NCBI RefSeq assembly: GCF_004016525.1
Contig: NZ_SACJ01000004.1
Coordinates: forward strand, 186,001 to 250,000
From: Flavobacterium sufflavum
Lineage (GTDB): Bacteria > Bacteroidota > Bacteroidia > Flavobacteriales > Flavobacteriaceae
Length of the DNA stretch: 64,000 nt
Reading direction: 5' to 3'
Under the pieces are notes generated by a model. It had not been told where the DNA came from and did no database searches. It saw nothing but the letters and a program-made list of their open reading frames with translations. Positions within the stretch are counted from its first letter, which is position 1. Each line of letters begins with the position of its first letter. Of this stretch, positions 8,674-17,729 are shown piece by piece. The position numbers were made by a program, and so were the translations under genes.

Positions 8674-9037
8674 TTTCTTTTTTTTAGCGATTTGGGAATT
8701 GCTTTTATTAATACTGTTGTTAATTCTAACCGTAGATTAGACCCTAAAAGTTTAAAAAAGTTTAATTTTTTTTTAAATCTTTTTCCATGATTCCTTAACA
8801 AACAACGGTTTTTTTATTTTTTGCAAAAATAAGACTCCTATTTTTGGTTTCAAACCAATACAACGTTAAAAAAAAAGAGAAAATCAGCTTGTTTCTATTT
8901 AATATCAAACGTTTTTTGTGATTTATTTAAGAGATTTTATGAATATTTTTAAAACAACTCCTCACAAGTACAATATATATGAGGTATTTCAGAAGTATAT
9001 CGAAATTATTTTATTGAAAAAGGATTAGAATTAGGAT
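8674..9037. other. Non-coding gap between the GT2 paralogs
   Basis: Very AT-rich with long T and A runs. No conserved gene was recognised. One 29-codon open frame on the plus strand (8939-9028) is the only coding-like element; it could be a gene remnant. No clear terminator or promoter box was found. Confidence 0.4.
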
Positions 9038-9853
9038 TTATTTTTGCAATCCAAATTCAGTTCTAACCTTACCTAAGGTTTTAGTTTCTTTACGAATTTG
9101 TTGGTTCTTTATAATCATTTCAGGTTTAACATAACCACGAGGATGATCCAAATGCAAGCAAATAGCAGCATAACGAATTTGTTTGGGTTTGACACCATAA
9201 TTAACCAATCTTTCCCCAAATTCCCTGTCTTCGCCTCCATATTGCATACGTTCATCAAAACCATTTACCGCTATAAAATCAGCTTTCCACCCGGATGCAT
9301 TATGACCATTCCAGCTTGGTTTTGTTGGTGTAATATTATTTAAAAACCAACTTTTAAATCCATATTCGCAGATTTTATTGTTTTTAAAAGAAAAAGATAT
9401 TCCATTTTTTTTCAACCATTTAAGATCAAAACAGCTACCTGAATAAATATCGTTTTTCGTAATTTTTTTCGAAATAGAATCCGTTAATTTATAATAACCG
9501 CCTGAAAGAAAAAAACCCAATTCACGATTTTTGATATGATGTTCTACAAAATCTGCACGAGGAATACAATCGCCATCGGTCATCAAAATATAATCTGCCG
9601 ATGTCTCTAAAACTGCTTTATTAAGAATCATTGTTTTTTGAAAACCATTATCCGGATGCCAAACATGACGTATGCTATAAAAAACTTTTTGTTTCATTTT
9701 TTCAATCAAATCAAAAGTATCTTGCGAAGAACCATCGTCAGCAATAACAACCTCAAAATCCCTATAGGTTTGAGTGTTATAACCAAATAAAACTTTCTTT
9801 AATAATTCAGGCGAATTATAGGTACTGATAATAATTGAAATATTTTTTTGCAT
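9038..9853 (-). CDS. GT2-family glycosyltransferase (tandem paralog 2)
   Basis: 271 residues with the same order of motifs as its neighbour at 7864: ISIIISTYNS, VIADDGSSQDTFDLIE, LMTDGDCIPRADF, PSWNGHNASGWKADFIAVNGFDERMQYGGEDREFGERL, and the C-terminal HLDHPRGYV. Divergence is concentrated in the acceptor-side loop near residues 125-170. This suggests the copies kept the donor chemistry and moved apart in acceptor specificity (inference). It is divergent from the WaaE-like gene at 9910 with only 56 bp between the start codons, so their promoters must overlap; TAATTTTG at 9880-9887 fits the plus-strand gene. Confidence 0.88.
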   Translation of the reverse strand: MQKNISIIISTYNSPELLKKVLFGYNTQTYRDFEVVIADDGSSQDTFDLIEKMKQKVFYSIRHVWHPDNGFQKTMILNKAVLETSADYILMTDGDCIPRADFVEHHIKNRELGFFLSGGYYKLTDSISKKITKNDIYSGSCFDLKWLKKNGISFSFKNNKICEYGFKSWFLNNITPTKPSWNGHNASGWKADFIAVNGFDERMQYGGEDREFGERLVNYGVKPKQIRYAAICLHLDHPRGYVKPEMIIKNQQIRKETKTLGKVRTEFGLQK

Positions 9854-9909
9854 AATCTCCCAAAAATAATCAAAATTACTAATTTTGCGACATTTAACAC
9901 TAAAAAAAA

Positions 9910-10647
9910 ATGACTAAACTTACCGCCATAATCCCAACATATAATGAAATTGATTATATTGAAGATGCAATAAGATCAATTGAATTTGCTGATGAAATTA
10001 TCGTAATTGATTCTTTTAGTACTGATGGGACTAAAGAAAAAGCGGTTGAATTAGGATGTAAAGTGTTAGACCGAAAATTTGATAATTTTTCCAATCAAAA
10101 AAATCACGCAATTTCTTTTGCAACAGGCGATTGGATTTTATTTTTGGATGCCGACGAAAGAATTTCAAAAAAACTGCAAATCGAAATTCAAGAAGCTATT
10201 AACAGCTCTAAATACAATTCCTACAAACTAAAGTTTCCTCATTTTTACATGAATCGTTTTTTATACCATTCGGAAAGCAAAGTACTCCGATTAGTCAAAA
10301 ATAATGGTGTCTATTTTGAAGGAGCTGTTCACGAAAAATTAAAAACTACAGGAAAAACAGGGGTTTTGGACAATTTTGTAATCCACTACACCTATAAAGG
10401 TTTACTTCATTATATAAACAAGAAAGATTCTTATGCGTGGTTTCAAGCCCAAATGTCATTAGAAAAAAACAAAAAAGTGAACCTTTTTTTATTAATCTTC
10501 AAGCCTTTTTATCGTTTCTTCCATTCTTACATTATCAAAAGAGGTTTTCTTGATGGTATTCCTGGTCTTGCCGTAGCAACTATTAATTCTTATGGTGTTT
10601 TTTCCAGATATGCTAAAATGATTTTGATTGAAAAAGGATTAAAATAA
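9910..10647 (+). CDS. GT2-family glycosyltransferase, WaaE/KdtX-like
   Basis: 245 residues. TAIIPTYNEIDYIEDAIRS and IIVIDSFSTDGT are the signature of the WaaE/KdtX-type LPS-core beta-1,4-glucosyltransferases; FLDADERI is the DxD metal site. The C-terminal half has basic and aromatic segments (FKPFYRFFHSYIIKRGFLDGIPG) that would sit on the membrane. It converges with the deacetylase gene and overlaps its 3' end by 9 bp. It resembles the gene at 11432, an older paralog. Core-region role inferred from family and neighbours. Confidence 0.88.
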   Translation: MTKLTAIIPTYNEIDYIEDAIRSIEFADEIIVIDSFSTDGTKEKAVELGCKVLDRKFDNFSNQKNHAISFATGDWILFLDADERISKKLQIEIQEAINSSKYNSYKLKFPHFYMNRFLYHSESKVLRLVKNNGVYFEGAVHEKLKTTGKTGVLDNFVIHYTYKGLLHYINKKDSYAWFQAQMSLEKNKKVNLFLLIFKPFYRFFHSYIIKRGFLDGIPGLAVATINSYGVFSRYAKMILIEKGLK

Positions 10648-11349
10648 TTTCAACTTACCGAAACGCAATTTAAATTTAAATTTCAACAGGCTATCTTCTC
10701 CTTTAATGTCAATTCGCTGAATTTCATACGGATTAATAAAGGGGAATTTATTGATTCTGTTACCTATTCTCAATCCCACTTTTACATTATTTTGTCGTAA
10801 AACAGTAGTAAACATAGATTTACTAGGCTCTTTTTTAGGATAGTTCCCATAAGGATATGCCAGAGCATTATAGACTTTTAAATCATTTTGCTCTATAATT
10901 TCAAAACATTTAGAAAAATCGGTATTGATTTCAGCTTCAGTTAAAGCAGCATATCTTTTATGTGCAAAAGAATGCAACCCCAACTCTACTCTACTATCTA
11001 ATGCTTTCAATTGTTCAATAGACATAATTTTCTCTTTTCCTGAATTCCATGAGTCCACATTTCCAATATAACTAAACGGAATAAAAAAAGTAGCTTTTAA
11101 ATTGTATTTTTGAAGTAAAGGAACTGCGTAATCCAATTGATTCACAGTCACATCATCAAAAGTAATCACCACGCTTTTAGGATTTATTGAGGCTCTATTC
11201 TCTAATTCCGAAAAATGATAAGTCGTATATCTTTCCTGCTGCAAATAACGAAACTGCTCTTCTAAAGCACCACAAAAAACAGTCAAACCTTTACTATCTT
11301 TAAGATCATTAGAAACATTGTGGTACATCAATATAGGTAAACGTGTCAT
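10639..11349 (-). CDS. Polysaccharide deacetylase (NodB homology domain)
   Basis: 236 residues. The NodB fold is shown by PILMYHNVSN at the N-terminus, VVITFDDVTVNQ (metal-binding Asp pair), GLHSFAHKRYAAL (the HxxxH metal ligands) and ALAYPYGNYPKKE. It should be a metal-dependent amidase removing acetyl groups from an N-acetyl sugar. No signal peptide is seen, so it probably acts in the cytoplasm on a lipid-linked or nucleotide-linked sugar. ATG 11349 is preferred over the in-frame TTG at 11355. Its last bases overlap the converging GT2 gene by 9 bp. Confidence 0.88.
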   Translation of the reverse strand: MTRLPILMYHNVSNDLKDSKGLTVFCGALEEQFRYLQQERYTTYHFSELENRASINPKSVVITFDDVTVNQLDYAVPLLQKYNLKATFFIPFSYIGNVDSWNSGKEKIMSIEQLKALDSRVELGLHSFAHKRYAALTEAEINTDFSKCFEIIEQNDLKVYNALAYPYGNYPKKEPSKSMFTTVLRQNNVKVGLRIGNRINKFPFINPYEIQRIDIKGEDSLLKFKFKLRFGKLKLF

Positions 11350-11387
11350 TTGCAAATTTTAAGTTCAAAATTATGAGTGTAAATTTA

Positions 11388-11395
11388 TACATTTG
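11388..11395 (+). promoter_or_regulatory. Minus-7 promoter box before the second WaaE-like gene
   Basis: TACATTTG matches TAnnTTTG, 36 bp upstream of the TTG start at 11432. No good minus-33 element was seen. Confidence 0.45.
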
Positions 11396-11431
11396 CGCCT
11401 AAATATCTAAAACCAGAAATCAAAATATATT

Positions 11432-12187
11432 TTGAAACCAAAAATAACTGCCTTAGCCATTACTTTAAACGAAGAAGAAAACGTTAAACGTTATATTCAA
11501 AGTTTATCTTTTGCCGATGAAATTATTTTTATCGATTCATTTAGCTCTGATAAAACAGTAGAAATAGCCAAAGAAGCTGGAGTTGTTGTTTTTCAAAGAA
11601 CGTTTGACGATTTTGCCAAACAAAAGAATTTTGCAATCGGGCAAGCAAAAAATGACTGGATTGTTTTTTTTGATTTAGATGAAGTTATTTCACCAGAGTT
11701 AAGCGGCGAAATTCTTAAAAACCTTGATTCTCAAAATGATTTTACAGCATATTCCGTTAAACGAAATTTATATTTCTTTGGGAAACAGATAAAATTTGGA
11801 GGTTGGCAATCAGATAAAGTGATTCGAATTTTCAATAAGAAATTTTGCAAATACGACGAAAACTTTGTCCTTGGCAACCGATTAATCAGTAGTAAAACTA
11901 AACTATTAAAAGAAAAAGTAAAACACCTTAGCTACAAAAGTTTTGACAGTTATAACACAAAGCTCAGTTTTTATGGTAAATTGCAAGCTGAATACCTTTA
12001 CAGCAAAAACCAAAAACCCAACTTTTATCACTTTATCATAAAGCCTAATTTATATTTTTTCAGACAATATCTGCTTCGCTTAGGTTTTTTAGATGGAAAA
12101 GAAGGTTTTATACTGGCTTACATCCATACTTTTGCCATCCTTAAAGCTTACTTTCTGCTTTGGATGAAATACAGGAAATTGGAGTAA
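11432..12187 (+). CDS. GT2-family glycosyltransferase, WaaE/KdtX-like (second copy)
   Basis: 251 residues. ITALAITLNEEENVKRYIQSL and FADEIIFIDSFSSDKTVEIA define the family; the metal site reads FFDLDEVI instead of the usual DADE, keeping both acidic positions. FGGWQSDKVIRIFNK and a C-terminal RLGFLDGKEGFILAYIHT complete the match. The start is TTG: no ATG lies near and the first motif begins three codons later. Probably an LPS-core hexosyltransferase; a distant paralog of the gene at 9910. A 94-bp gap leads to the GT4 gene on the same strand. Confidence 0.86.
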   Translation: MKPKITALAITLNEEENVKRYIQSLSFADEIIFIDSFSSDKTVEIAKEAGVVVFQRTFDDFAKQKNFAIGQAKNDWIVFFDLDEVISPELSGEILKNLDSQNDFTAYSVKRNLYFFGKQIKFGGWQSDKVIRIFNKKFCKYDENFVLGNRLISSKTKLLKEKVKHLSYKSFDSYNTKLSFYGKLQAEYLYSKNQKPNFYHFIIKPNLYFFRQYLLRLGFLDGKEGFILAYIHTFAILKAYFLLWMKYRKLE

Positions 12188-12281
12188 ATCTATAAAGTAA
12201 AAAGAAAACCTAAACATACCAATTTTTATTATTCAAATATTTAATATTACTTTGCAGCTCTCATTTTAACATTTCTAAAAC

Positions 12282-13397
12282 ATGAATATTCTCAATATTA
12301 CAACAGTGACTGAATGGAGAGGAGGAGATGCTCAATTATATACAGGTTTTAAGCTTCTAGAAGAATATAAGGATTTAAACCAAATTATATTGTGTCCCGA
12401 AAATTCTATACTATCAAAAAAATGCATACAGGACAATTCTAAACATTACACCTATTCTAAAACCTCGAAAATATTTAGTCTTATAAAGCCTATTATTAAA
12501 ATTTGCAGAAAAGAAAAAGTCGATTTAATTCATGTACATGATTCAAATGCATTAACTGCAACTTTATTAGCTTCAGTATTTCTTCCATCAAAAACAAAAA
12601 TTGTCTTAAGTAGAAAAAGAAACAATAGGATTAAAGATAAATTTTTAAATAGGTACAAATACTCACATCCTAAAATAACAAAAATAATATGCGTTTCTAA
12701 AGCCGTAGAAGCCATCTTTGATACTATCATAAAAGATAAAAGTAGACTAGTCACTATTTACGATGCTATAGATGTTACTTTTTTCTCAAAAAATAAAAGT
12801 AAAGGATTAATTCATCAGGAATTCTCATTACCAAAAGAAACTCTTATTATTGGTAATGTTGCCGCTTTAACCGCTCAAAAGGATATTTTCACCTTTATTG
12901 ACACGGCTAGAGAAATAATGAACAAAAAAACTGAGGATCTATCTCTGAAATTTGTTGTCATTGGAGATGGAGATCAAAGACCAGAACTGGAAAAATATGC
13001 TGCTTCAAAAAACATGGAAAATGATATTATTTTTATGGGCTTTAGAAACAACATACAGGAATTATTACCGGAATTCGATATTTTTCTCTTAACATCCATA
13101 ACAGAAGGATTACCATTAACAATTTATGAAGCATTTGCTACAAAAATTCCAGTCGTAGCCACAAATGCCGGAGGAATTGCAGAAGTAATAGAAAATGCCA
13201 AAACAGGTTTTGTAACCAACTTAAAAGATTCCGAAAACCTTGCAAAGGGTGTTTTAAAAATTTTAAATGACAAGCAACTAGCCGAAACTATAAAAACTAA
13301 TGCTTATGAATTGGTTCTAAAAAACCATAATTTAAACGTAATGAAGCAAAATTATTATCGTTTATACAAATCATTTACAAATCACACTCAACATTAA
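12282..13397 (+). CDS. GT4-family glycosyltransferase
   Basis: 371-residue GT-B retaining glycosyltransferase. The N-terminal domain contains TEWRGGDAQLYTGF (acceptor side); the C-terminal Glycos_transf_1 domain contains IIGNVAALTAQKDIFTFI, FVVIGDGDQRPELEKYA, IIFMGFRNN and the EGLPLTIYEAFATKIPVVATNAGGI loop with the E-x7-E donor-binding motif. Acts on the cytoplasmic side in surface-glycan assembly; sugar unknown. Its 3' end overlaps the converging gene at 13375 by 23 bp. A truncated relative of its N-terminus survives at 14420-14491. Confidence 0.9.
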   Translation: MNILNITTVTEWRGGDAQLYTGFKLLEEYKDLNQIILCPENSILSKKCIQDNSKHYTYSKTSKIFSLIKPIIKICRKEKVDLIHVHDSNALTATLLASVFLPSKTKIVLSRKRNNRIKDKFLNRYKYSHPKITKIICVSKAVEAIFDTIIKDKSRLVTIYDAIDVTFFSKNKSKGLIHQEFSLPKETLIIGNVAALTAQKDIFTFIDTAREIMNKKTEDLSLKFVVIGDGDQRPELEKYAASKNMENDIIFMGFRNNIQELLPEFDIFLLTSITEGLPLTIYEAFATKIPVVATNAGGIAEVIENAKTGFVTNLKDSENLAKGVLKILNDKQLAETIKTNAYELVLKNHNLNVMKQNYYRLYKSFTNHTQH

Positions 13398-14337
13398 AAA
13401 CTACTAAAATCCAGTTATTTATATGATATTTTTTTAAAACACCAAGAGGGATTTCTACATAAGGACTATCAAAAAAATCTTTTGAAACCTGATAATTATC
13501 TTCAGTAATTACAAAAATATTGTTCGGATTATAAAAATCATAAGTTATAATATCCTGATTATTTGTAATTATTTTTTTTCTGTATCCTAAAGCTTCAAAA
13601 ATACGAAAACTTAGTCCCTGTTGATTTTCTTTTTGTATATCAACTAAAGCTAAACTCTCGGCTATAATAATTTTCACTTCAGATATTGATAAATACCGTT
13701 CAGAAACTTCAATTAAATCATGACTAAAAAGTTTCTCATTTTTGACAATAAAGCGAAAAGAAACTTTAATTTGTTTTAAATATTTTGCCAGATTTTCTAA
13801 AAATGGAAATCTTTTATCATAAGAAGAAATATTAAAAGCCAGATTAGTAATTGGCTTTTTTTCAATTTCATCATCGTAAATATAATTGCTCAGAAATGTA
13901 AAATTATATTTTTCTGCATCTTTTTTATCATAACTGTAAACAATATCAAAATAACTCAATGTTTTCTTTTGGTCTTTAAAATTCTCAATACCATCAAACA
14001 AATAACAAACCAGTTGTTGTGTGTTTTCCCTTAAACATAATAAAGCTGATTTTGAAATCTTATCAGGTCTAATGACCAAAATCTGATCAAAAAACTGATT
14101 AGAAAGTTTATTTTTAATATAATTGGTTCTGTTTATTTCTTTCAAACCTGGAAAGGAAAAAGTTTTCCTGAGTACATTTCCAATTCTTGAAAGTTTATTT
14201 TTATATGAAAAGGATATAGAGTCAATATTGATATAAACTAAATCAACATTTTCTACAGCGTTTAATTTATCAGCCAAATAGTCAACATAACCGAATGAAT
14301 CAGTAGTAACGATTGCAATTCTTTTTACTTTTGTCAT
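13375..14337 (-). CDS. Uncharacterised glycosyltransferase-like protein (CgeB-like layout)
   Basis: 320 residues, not firmly recognised. An N-terminal Rossmann-like start (KRIAIVTTDSFGYVDYLADKL), a middle section with QLVCYLFDGIENF and YFDIVYSYDKKDAEKY, then a C-terminal QQGLSFRIFEALGYRKKIITNN segment. The last resembles the donor-binding end of CgeB/GT4-like transferases, where a Glu in FEALG binds the nucleotide sugar. Similar proteins occur in polysaccharide loci of Bacteroidota. A role in envelope-glycan assembly is inference from this segment and neighbours. It converges with, and overlaps by 23 bp, the GT4 gene. Confidence 0.55.
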   Translation of the reverse strand: MTKVKRIAIVTTDSFGYVDYLADKLNAVENVDLVYINIDSISFSYKNKLSRIGNVLRKTFSFPGLKEINRTNYIKNKLSNQFFDQILVIRPDKISKSALLCLRENTQQLVCYLFDGIENFKDQKKTLSYFDIVYSYDKKDAEKYNFTFLSNYIYDDEIEKKPITNLAFNISSYDKRFPFLENLAKYLKQIKVSFRFIVKNEKLFSHDLIEVSERYLSISEVKIIIAESLALVDIQKENQQGLSFRIFEALGYRKKIITNNQDIITYDFYNPNNIFVITEDNYQVSKDFFDSPYVEIPLGVLKKYHINNWILVVFNVECDL

Positions 14338-14419
14338 TATTAATTATCTTTGTAACGATTTTTTTATTACACAATAATAGATAAGTTTAAGATGATATTG
14401 TGAGATTGATGTTAGGATT

Positions 14420-14491
14420 TTAATTAAACAAATTAATTTGTTGTTCATTTCCTCCCCAATCTTTTGCTCCCAAAATATCTAGTATTTTCAT
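14420..14491 (-). pseudogene. Remnant of a GT4 glycosyltransferase N-terminus
   Basis: An ATG at 14491 opens a 23-codon frame whose product begins MKILDILGAKDWGGNEQQ and then stops at TAA 14420. The stretch aligns with the start of the GT4 gene at 12282 (MNILNITTVTEWRGGDAQ) and with GT4 N-termini in general. The rest of such a gene is missing, replaced by AT-rich sequence up to the gene at 14337. I read it as the leftover 5' end of a deleted glycosyltransferase. A true micro-protein is the less likely alternative. Confidence 0.55.
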
Positions 14492-14624
14492 AATTATATT
14501 TCATTTATTTACAAATATAATTTGAATATACCCCCCAAATCTAAAAGTTAATATACATGAAGTATTAAAAAAAAATATTCTTTAATGACCCATTTACAGA
14601 ACTAACAAGGATGATAATCACTCA

Positions 14625-15497
14625 TTACTTTTCTTTATGTTTCCATCGTTTATGGGTCCACAAATAGTATTCCGGAGCTTCTATTATTTGACTTTCTACT
14701 TTTTTCAGAAACAAATCTGTTATTTGATAATCAGGAACGCTTTTTACATCTTCTGAAAGAATTTCAATTTCGGCTTCATAAAAACCTCTTTTTACTTTGG
14801 TAACTCTTAAATAGATCACATTCATATCAAATCTTTTCGAAAGCATTTCAGCTCCTGTAAAAGCAGGCACTTTAACCCCCATAAATTGCCCTACATGTCT
14901 AGTACCCCTCGCCCTTGGTGATTGATCACTAATAAAACCATAAAGCCCTTTATTCTTTTTAATTTCATTGTGCTCAATAACAGAAACACTCTCCCTGGTA
15001 TGAATCAATCTGGTTTTAAAATTAGAGCGTATTTTGCGTATTAGATTATCAAAATATCGATTACTCAAACGTTTATAAATGGCAAATGCTTCAAAACTAA
15101 TTTTAGTATTCATCAATATAGCCCATTCATAACTGGCATAATGAGCCATCATCATGGCAATACTTTTACCTTTCTTTTCTAAATCCAAATAGACATCCAA
15201 ATTCTTAAAAACAAAGCGCTCTTCCATTTCTTTCTGCGAAATAGACATGGTTTTCATCATTTCTAAAAACATATCGCACATATGTCTATAGAATTTGATT
15301 TCGATTTCTTTGCGTTTAACTTCAGTATAATCAGGGAATGCCAACAATAAATTCTCCCGCACTACTTTCTTACGATAGCCAACAACATAATATACCAACA
15401 CAAAAATGAAGTCCGATAACACATACAACAATCTAAATGGTAAAAGGGAAATTAATATTAATAAAGGATATGTTAGTAAATAAACTAGTAGTTGCAT
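14625..15497 (-). CDS. Lysophospholipid/lipid A acyltransferase (LpxL/HtrB-like)
   Basis: 290 residues. An N-terminal membrane anchor (LLVYLLTYPLLILISLLPFRLLY) precedes the acyltransferase core. MMMAHYASYEWAILM carries the catalytic H-x4-E motif, GFISDQSPRARGTRHVGQFMG is the substrate-binding block, and VPAFTGAEMLSKRFDMNVIYLRV follows. It would add a secondary acyl chain to lipid A (or a related aminolipid) at the inner membrane. I start at ATG 15497; a frame six codons longer is possible. Its C-terminal YYLWTHKRWKHK is the family ending. It closes the envelope cluster. Confidence 0.87.
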   Translation of the reverse strand: MQLLVYLLTYPLLILISLLPFRLLYVLSDFIFVLVYYVVGYRKKVVRENLLLAFPDYTEVKRKEIEIKFYRHMCDMFLEMMKTMSISQKEMEERFVFKNLDVYLDLEKKGKSIAMMMAHYASYEWAILMNTKISFEAFAIYKRLSNRYFDNLIRKIRSNFKTRLIHTRESVSVIEHNEIKKNKGLYGFISDQSPRARGTRHVGQFMGVKVPAFTGAEMLSKRFDMNVIYLRVTKVKRGFYEAEIEILSEDVKSVPDYQITDLFLKKVESQIIEAPEYYLWTHKRWKHKEK

Positions 15498-15577
15498 CGA
15501 TAAAATTTTGTTCAAAAATACAAATTTTATTTTCTACGAAAACAGAAAACATATTTCTTAAAACAAGTTGTATTGAA

Positions 15578-15585
15578 TACCTTTG
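15578..15585 (+). promoter_or_regulatory. Minus-7 promoter box of tsaC
   Basis: TACCTTTG, 18 bp before ATG 15604. Because it covers the alternative upstream start near 15583, it supports the shorter gene model. Confidence 0.5.
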
Positions 15586-15603
15586 CTTTTATTTAAAATT
15601 CTT

Positions 15604-16173
15604 ATGCAAGATATTAATACCGAAGTACACAAAGCCTACGAAATAATAAAAGAAGGAGGCATTATTCTTTATCCTACCGATACGGTTTGGGGAATAGGCT
15701 GCGACGCTACCAATGCAGAAGCAATAAAAAAAATATATGCTCTAAAACAGCGGGAAGAAAGCAAAAGCATGATTGTTTTGATGAATGGCGAAAAAATGCT
15801 TTACAACGTCTTCAAAGAAATTCCTGAAGTAGCCTGGCAAATTCTGGATTTATCCGAAAACCCAACAACTCTGGTTTTAGACCAACCTAGAAATGTTGCT
15901 GCTAACTTAATTGCACCTGATAATACGCTTGCCATGAGACTTGTTAAAGAGCCTTTTTGCTACAAACTATTAGAACGCATGAAAAAACCACTGGTTTCTA
16001 CTTCTGCAAATATCTCAGGACAGCCTACTCCTATCGCTTTCAAAGATATTAGTCCCGAAATTATAAAAGGTGTTGACTATATTGTAAATTTGCACCGCGA
16101 TAAAATTGCCGGAAAACCATCTACAATTATCAAATTAACAAATGATTCTCAGGTAAAAATAATAAGGAAGTAA
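15604..16173 (+). CDS. tsaC: L-threonylcarbamoyladenylate synthase (TsaC/Sua5/YciO family)
   Basis: Makes threonylcarbamoyl-AMP from threonine, bicarbonate and ATP for t6A37 modification of ANN-decoding tRNAs. The 189-residue product shows the YrdC fold: [20 protein letters not shown] (ATP/threonine pocket), [17 protein letters not shown] with the K-x-R-x-K/S-type motif, [20 protein letters not shown] and [15 protein letters not shown]. It is the short type lacking the Sua5 C-terminal domain. Followed by a hairpin terminator before the CCA-type gene. Confidence 0.9.
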   Translation: MQDINTEVHKAYEIIKEGGIILYPTDTVWGIGCDATNAEAIKKIYALKQREESKSMIVLMNGEKMLYNVFKEIPEVAWQILDLSENPTTLVLDQPRNVAANLIAPDNTLAMRLVKEPFCYKLLERMKKPLVSTSANISGQPTPIAFKDISPEIIKGVDYIVNLHRDKIAGKPSTIIKLTNDSQVKIIRK

Positions 16174-16184
16174 CTTCCAAAAAA

Positions 16185-16226
16185 CAAATTCCAATTCCTA
16201 AAAACATTTTGGAATTTGGATTTTTT
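16185..16226 (+). terminator. tsaC intrinsic terminator
   Basis: 10-bp arms CAAATTCCAA (16185-16194) and complement (16209-16218), 14-base loop, then a T-run at 16221-16226. The arm sequence resembles that of the dapD terminator. Confidence 0.65.
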
Positions 16227-16241
16227 CAATTGAAATTTTTA

Positions 16242-17660
16242 ATGAACTACAAATCAGCCTTACATAATCCTATTTTTAAATTTATCTCTCAGGCTTCAAA
16301 AGAGCTTCAAGTGGACAGCTACGTCATTGGTGGTTTTGTGAGAGATTTAATCTTAGGACGTGATTTTAAAAAAGACATCGATATTGTTGCTGTAGGCAGC
16401 GGAATCGAATTAGCCCTAAAAGTGTCCGAATTATTACCTAAAAAACCTAAAGTTCAGGTTTTCAAAACCTATGGAACAGCCATGTTGCGTTTTGAAGATA
16501 CCGAAATAGAATTTGTGGGTGCCAGAAAAGAATCTTACACTCATGACAGTAGAAATCCTATTGTCGAAAATGGCACATTAGAAGACGACCAAAACCGACG
16601 CGACTTTACCATCAACGCATTGGCATTATCTTTAAACGAATCTGATTTTGGAGATTTATTAGATCCTTTTGACGGACTTAAAGACATTGAAAACAAAATA
16701 TTAAAAACACCTTTGGATCCGGACATTACTTATTCTGACGATCCTTTGCGAATGATGCGCGCCATCCGATTTGCAACCCAATTGAATTTTGACATAGAAA
16801 AACACTCGCTACAATCCATAACCAAAAATGCTGAACGCATCAAAATTATTTCCGGAGAACGAATTGTAGATGAATTGAATAAAATCCTTTCTACCAGCAA
16901 ACCATCCATAGGCTTTTTACACCTGTACAAAACAGGTCTTTTGGAAATTTTATTACCTGAATTGACGGCTTTAAATCAAGTGGAGGAAATAGAAGGTCAA
17001 ACACATAAAAACAATTTTTACCATACCCTTGAAGTTGTAGACAACATCTGTCCTAATACAGATGACATTTGGTTGCGTTGGGCGGCTTTATTGCACGACA
17101 TAGGAAAAGCACCTACCAAACGCTTCAACAAAAAGCAAGGCTGGACTTTTCACGGACATGAATATCTGGGTGGCAAAATGGTAAAAAAAATATTTGAACG
17201 CCTACACATGCCTTTGAATCAAAAAATGAAATTTGTTCAAAAAATGGTTATCATGAGTTCGCGACCTATTGTCCTTTCTCAAGATATCGTTACCGATTCG
17301 GCTGTGCGTCGTTTGGTTTTTGATGCAGGCGAAGATGTCGAAAATTTAATGACCCTTTGCGAAGCTGATATTACAACTAAAAACCCAGCAAAATTTAAAA
17401 AATACCATAAAAACTTTGAAATAGTCCGCCAAAAAATAGTCGAAGTCGAAGAAAAAGACTCTGTTCGTAATTTCCAGCCCCCAATTTCAGGCGAAGAAAT
17501 CATGGAAATATTTGATTTAAAACCATCCAGAGAAATCGGTATTTTAAAAGAAGCTGTAAAAGAAGCTATTTTAGAAGGAGAAATTCCAAACGAATACGAA
17601 GCAGCCTATCAATTTGTTTTAAAACGTGCGGAAAAATTGGGATTAAAAAAAATCAACTGA
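16242..17660 (+). CDS. cca: CCA tRNA nucleotidyltransferase / poly(A) polymerase family protein with HD domain
   Basis: 472 residues. The class II nucleotidyltransferase head has [23 protein letters not shown] (GG...RD and the DxD metal pair), [25 protein letters not shown] and the ERxRxE-like region [17 protein letters not shown]-terminal HD domain has HTLEVVDNI and [15 protein letters not shown]. The enzyme adds or repairs the 3' CCA of tRNA. ATG 16242 is chosen; the longer frame from 16209 runs into the tsaC terminator. Standard single-copy bacteroidete gene. Confidence 0.92.
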   Translation: MNYKSALHNPIFKFISQASKELQVDSYVIGGFVRDLILGRDFKKDIDIVAVGSGIELALKVSELLPKKPKVQVFKTYGTAMLRFEDTEIEFVGARKESYTHDSRNPIVENGTLEDDQNRRDFTINALALSLNESDFGDLLDPFDGLKDIENKILKTPLDPDITYSDDPLRMMRAIRFATQLNFDIEKHSLQSITKNAERIKIISGERIVDELNKILSTSKPSIGFLHLYKTGLLEILLPELTALNQVEEIEGQTHKNNFYHTLEVVDNICPNTDDIWLRWAALLHDIGKAPTKRFNKKQGWTFHGHEYLGGKMVKKIFERLHMPLNQKMKFVQKMVIMSSRPIVLSQDIVTDSAVRRLVFDAGEDVENLMTLCEADITTKNPAKFKKYHKNFEIVRQKIVEVEEKDSVRNFQPPISGEEIMEIFDLKPSREIGILKEAVKEAILEGEIPNEYEAAYQFVLKRAEKLGLKKIN

Positions 17661-17729
17661 AAAAATTAGAATTATCATACCAAACAAAGTGAATCACATA
17701 ATCATATAAGCTTTGAAACTTTGAATCTC

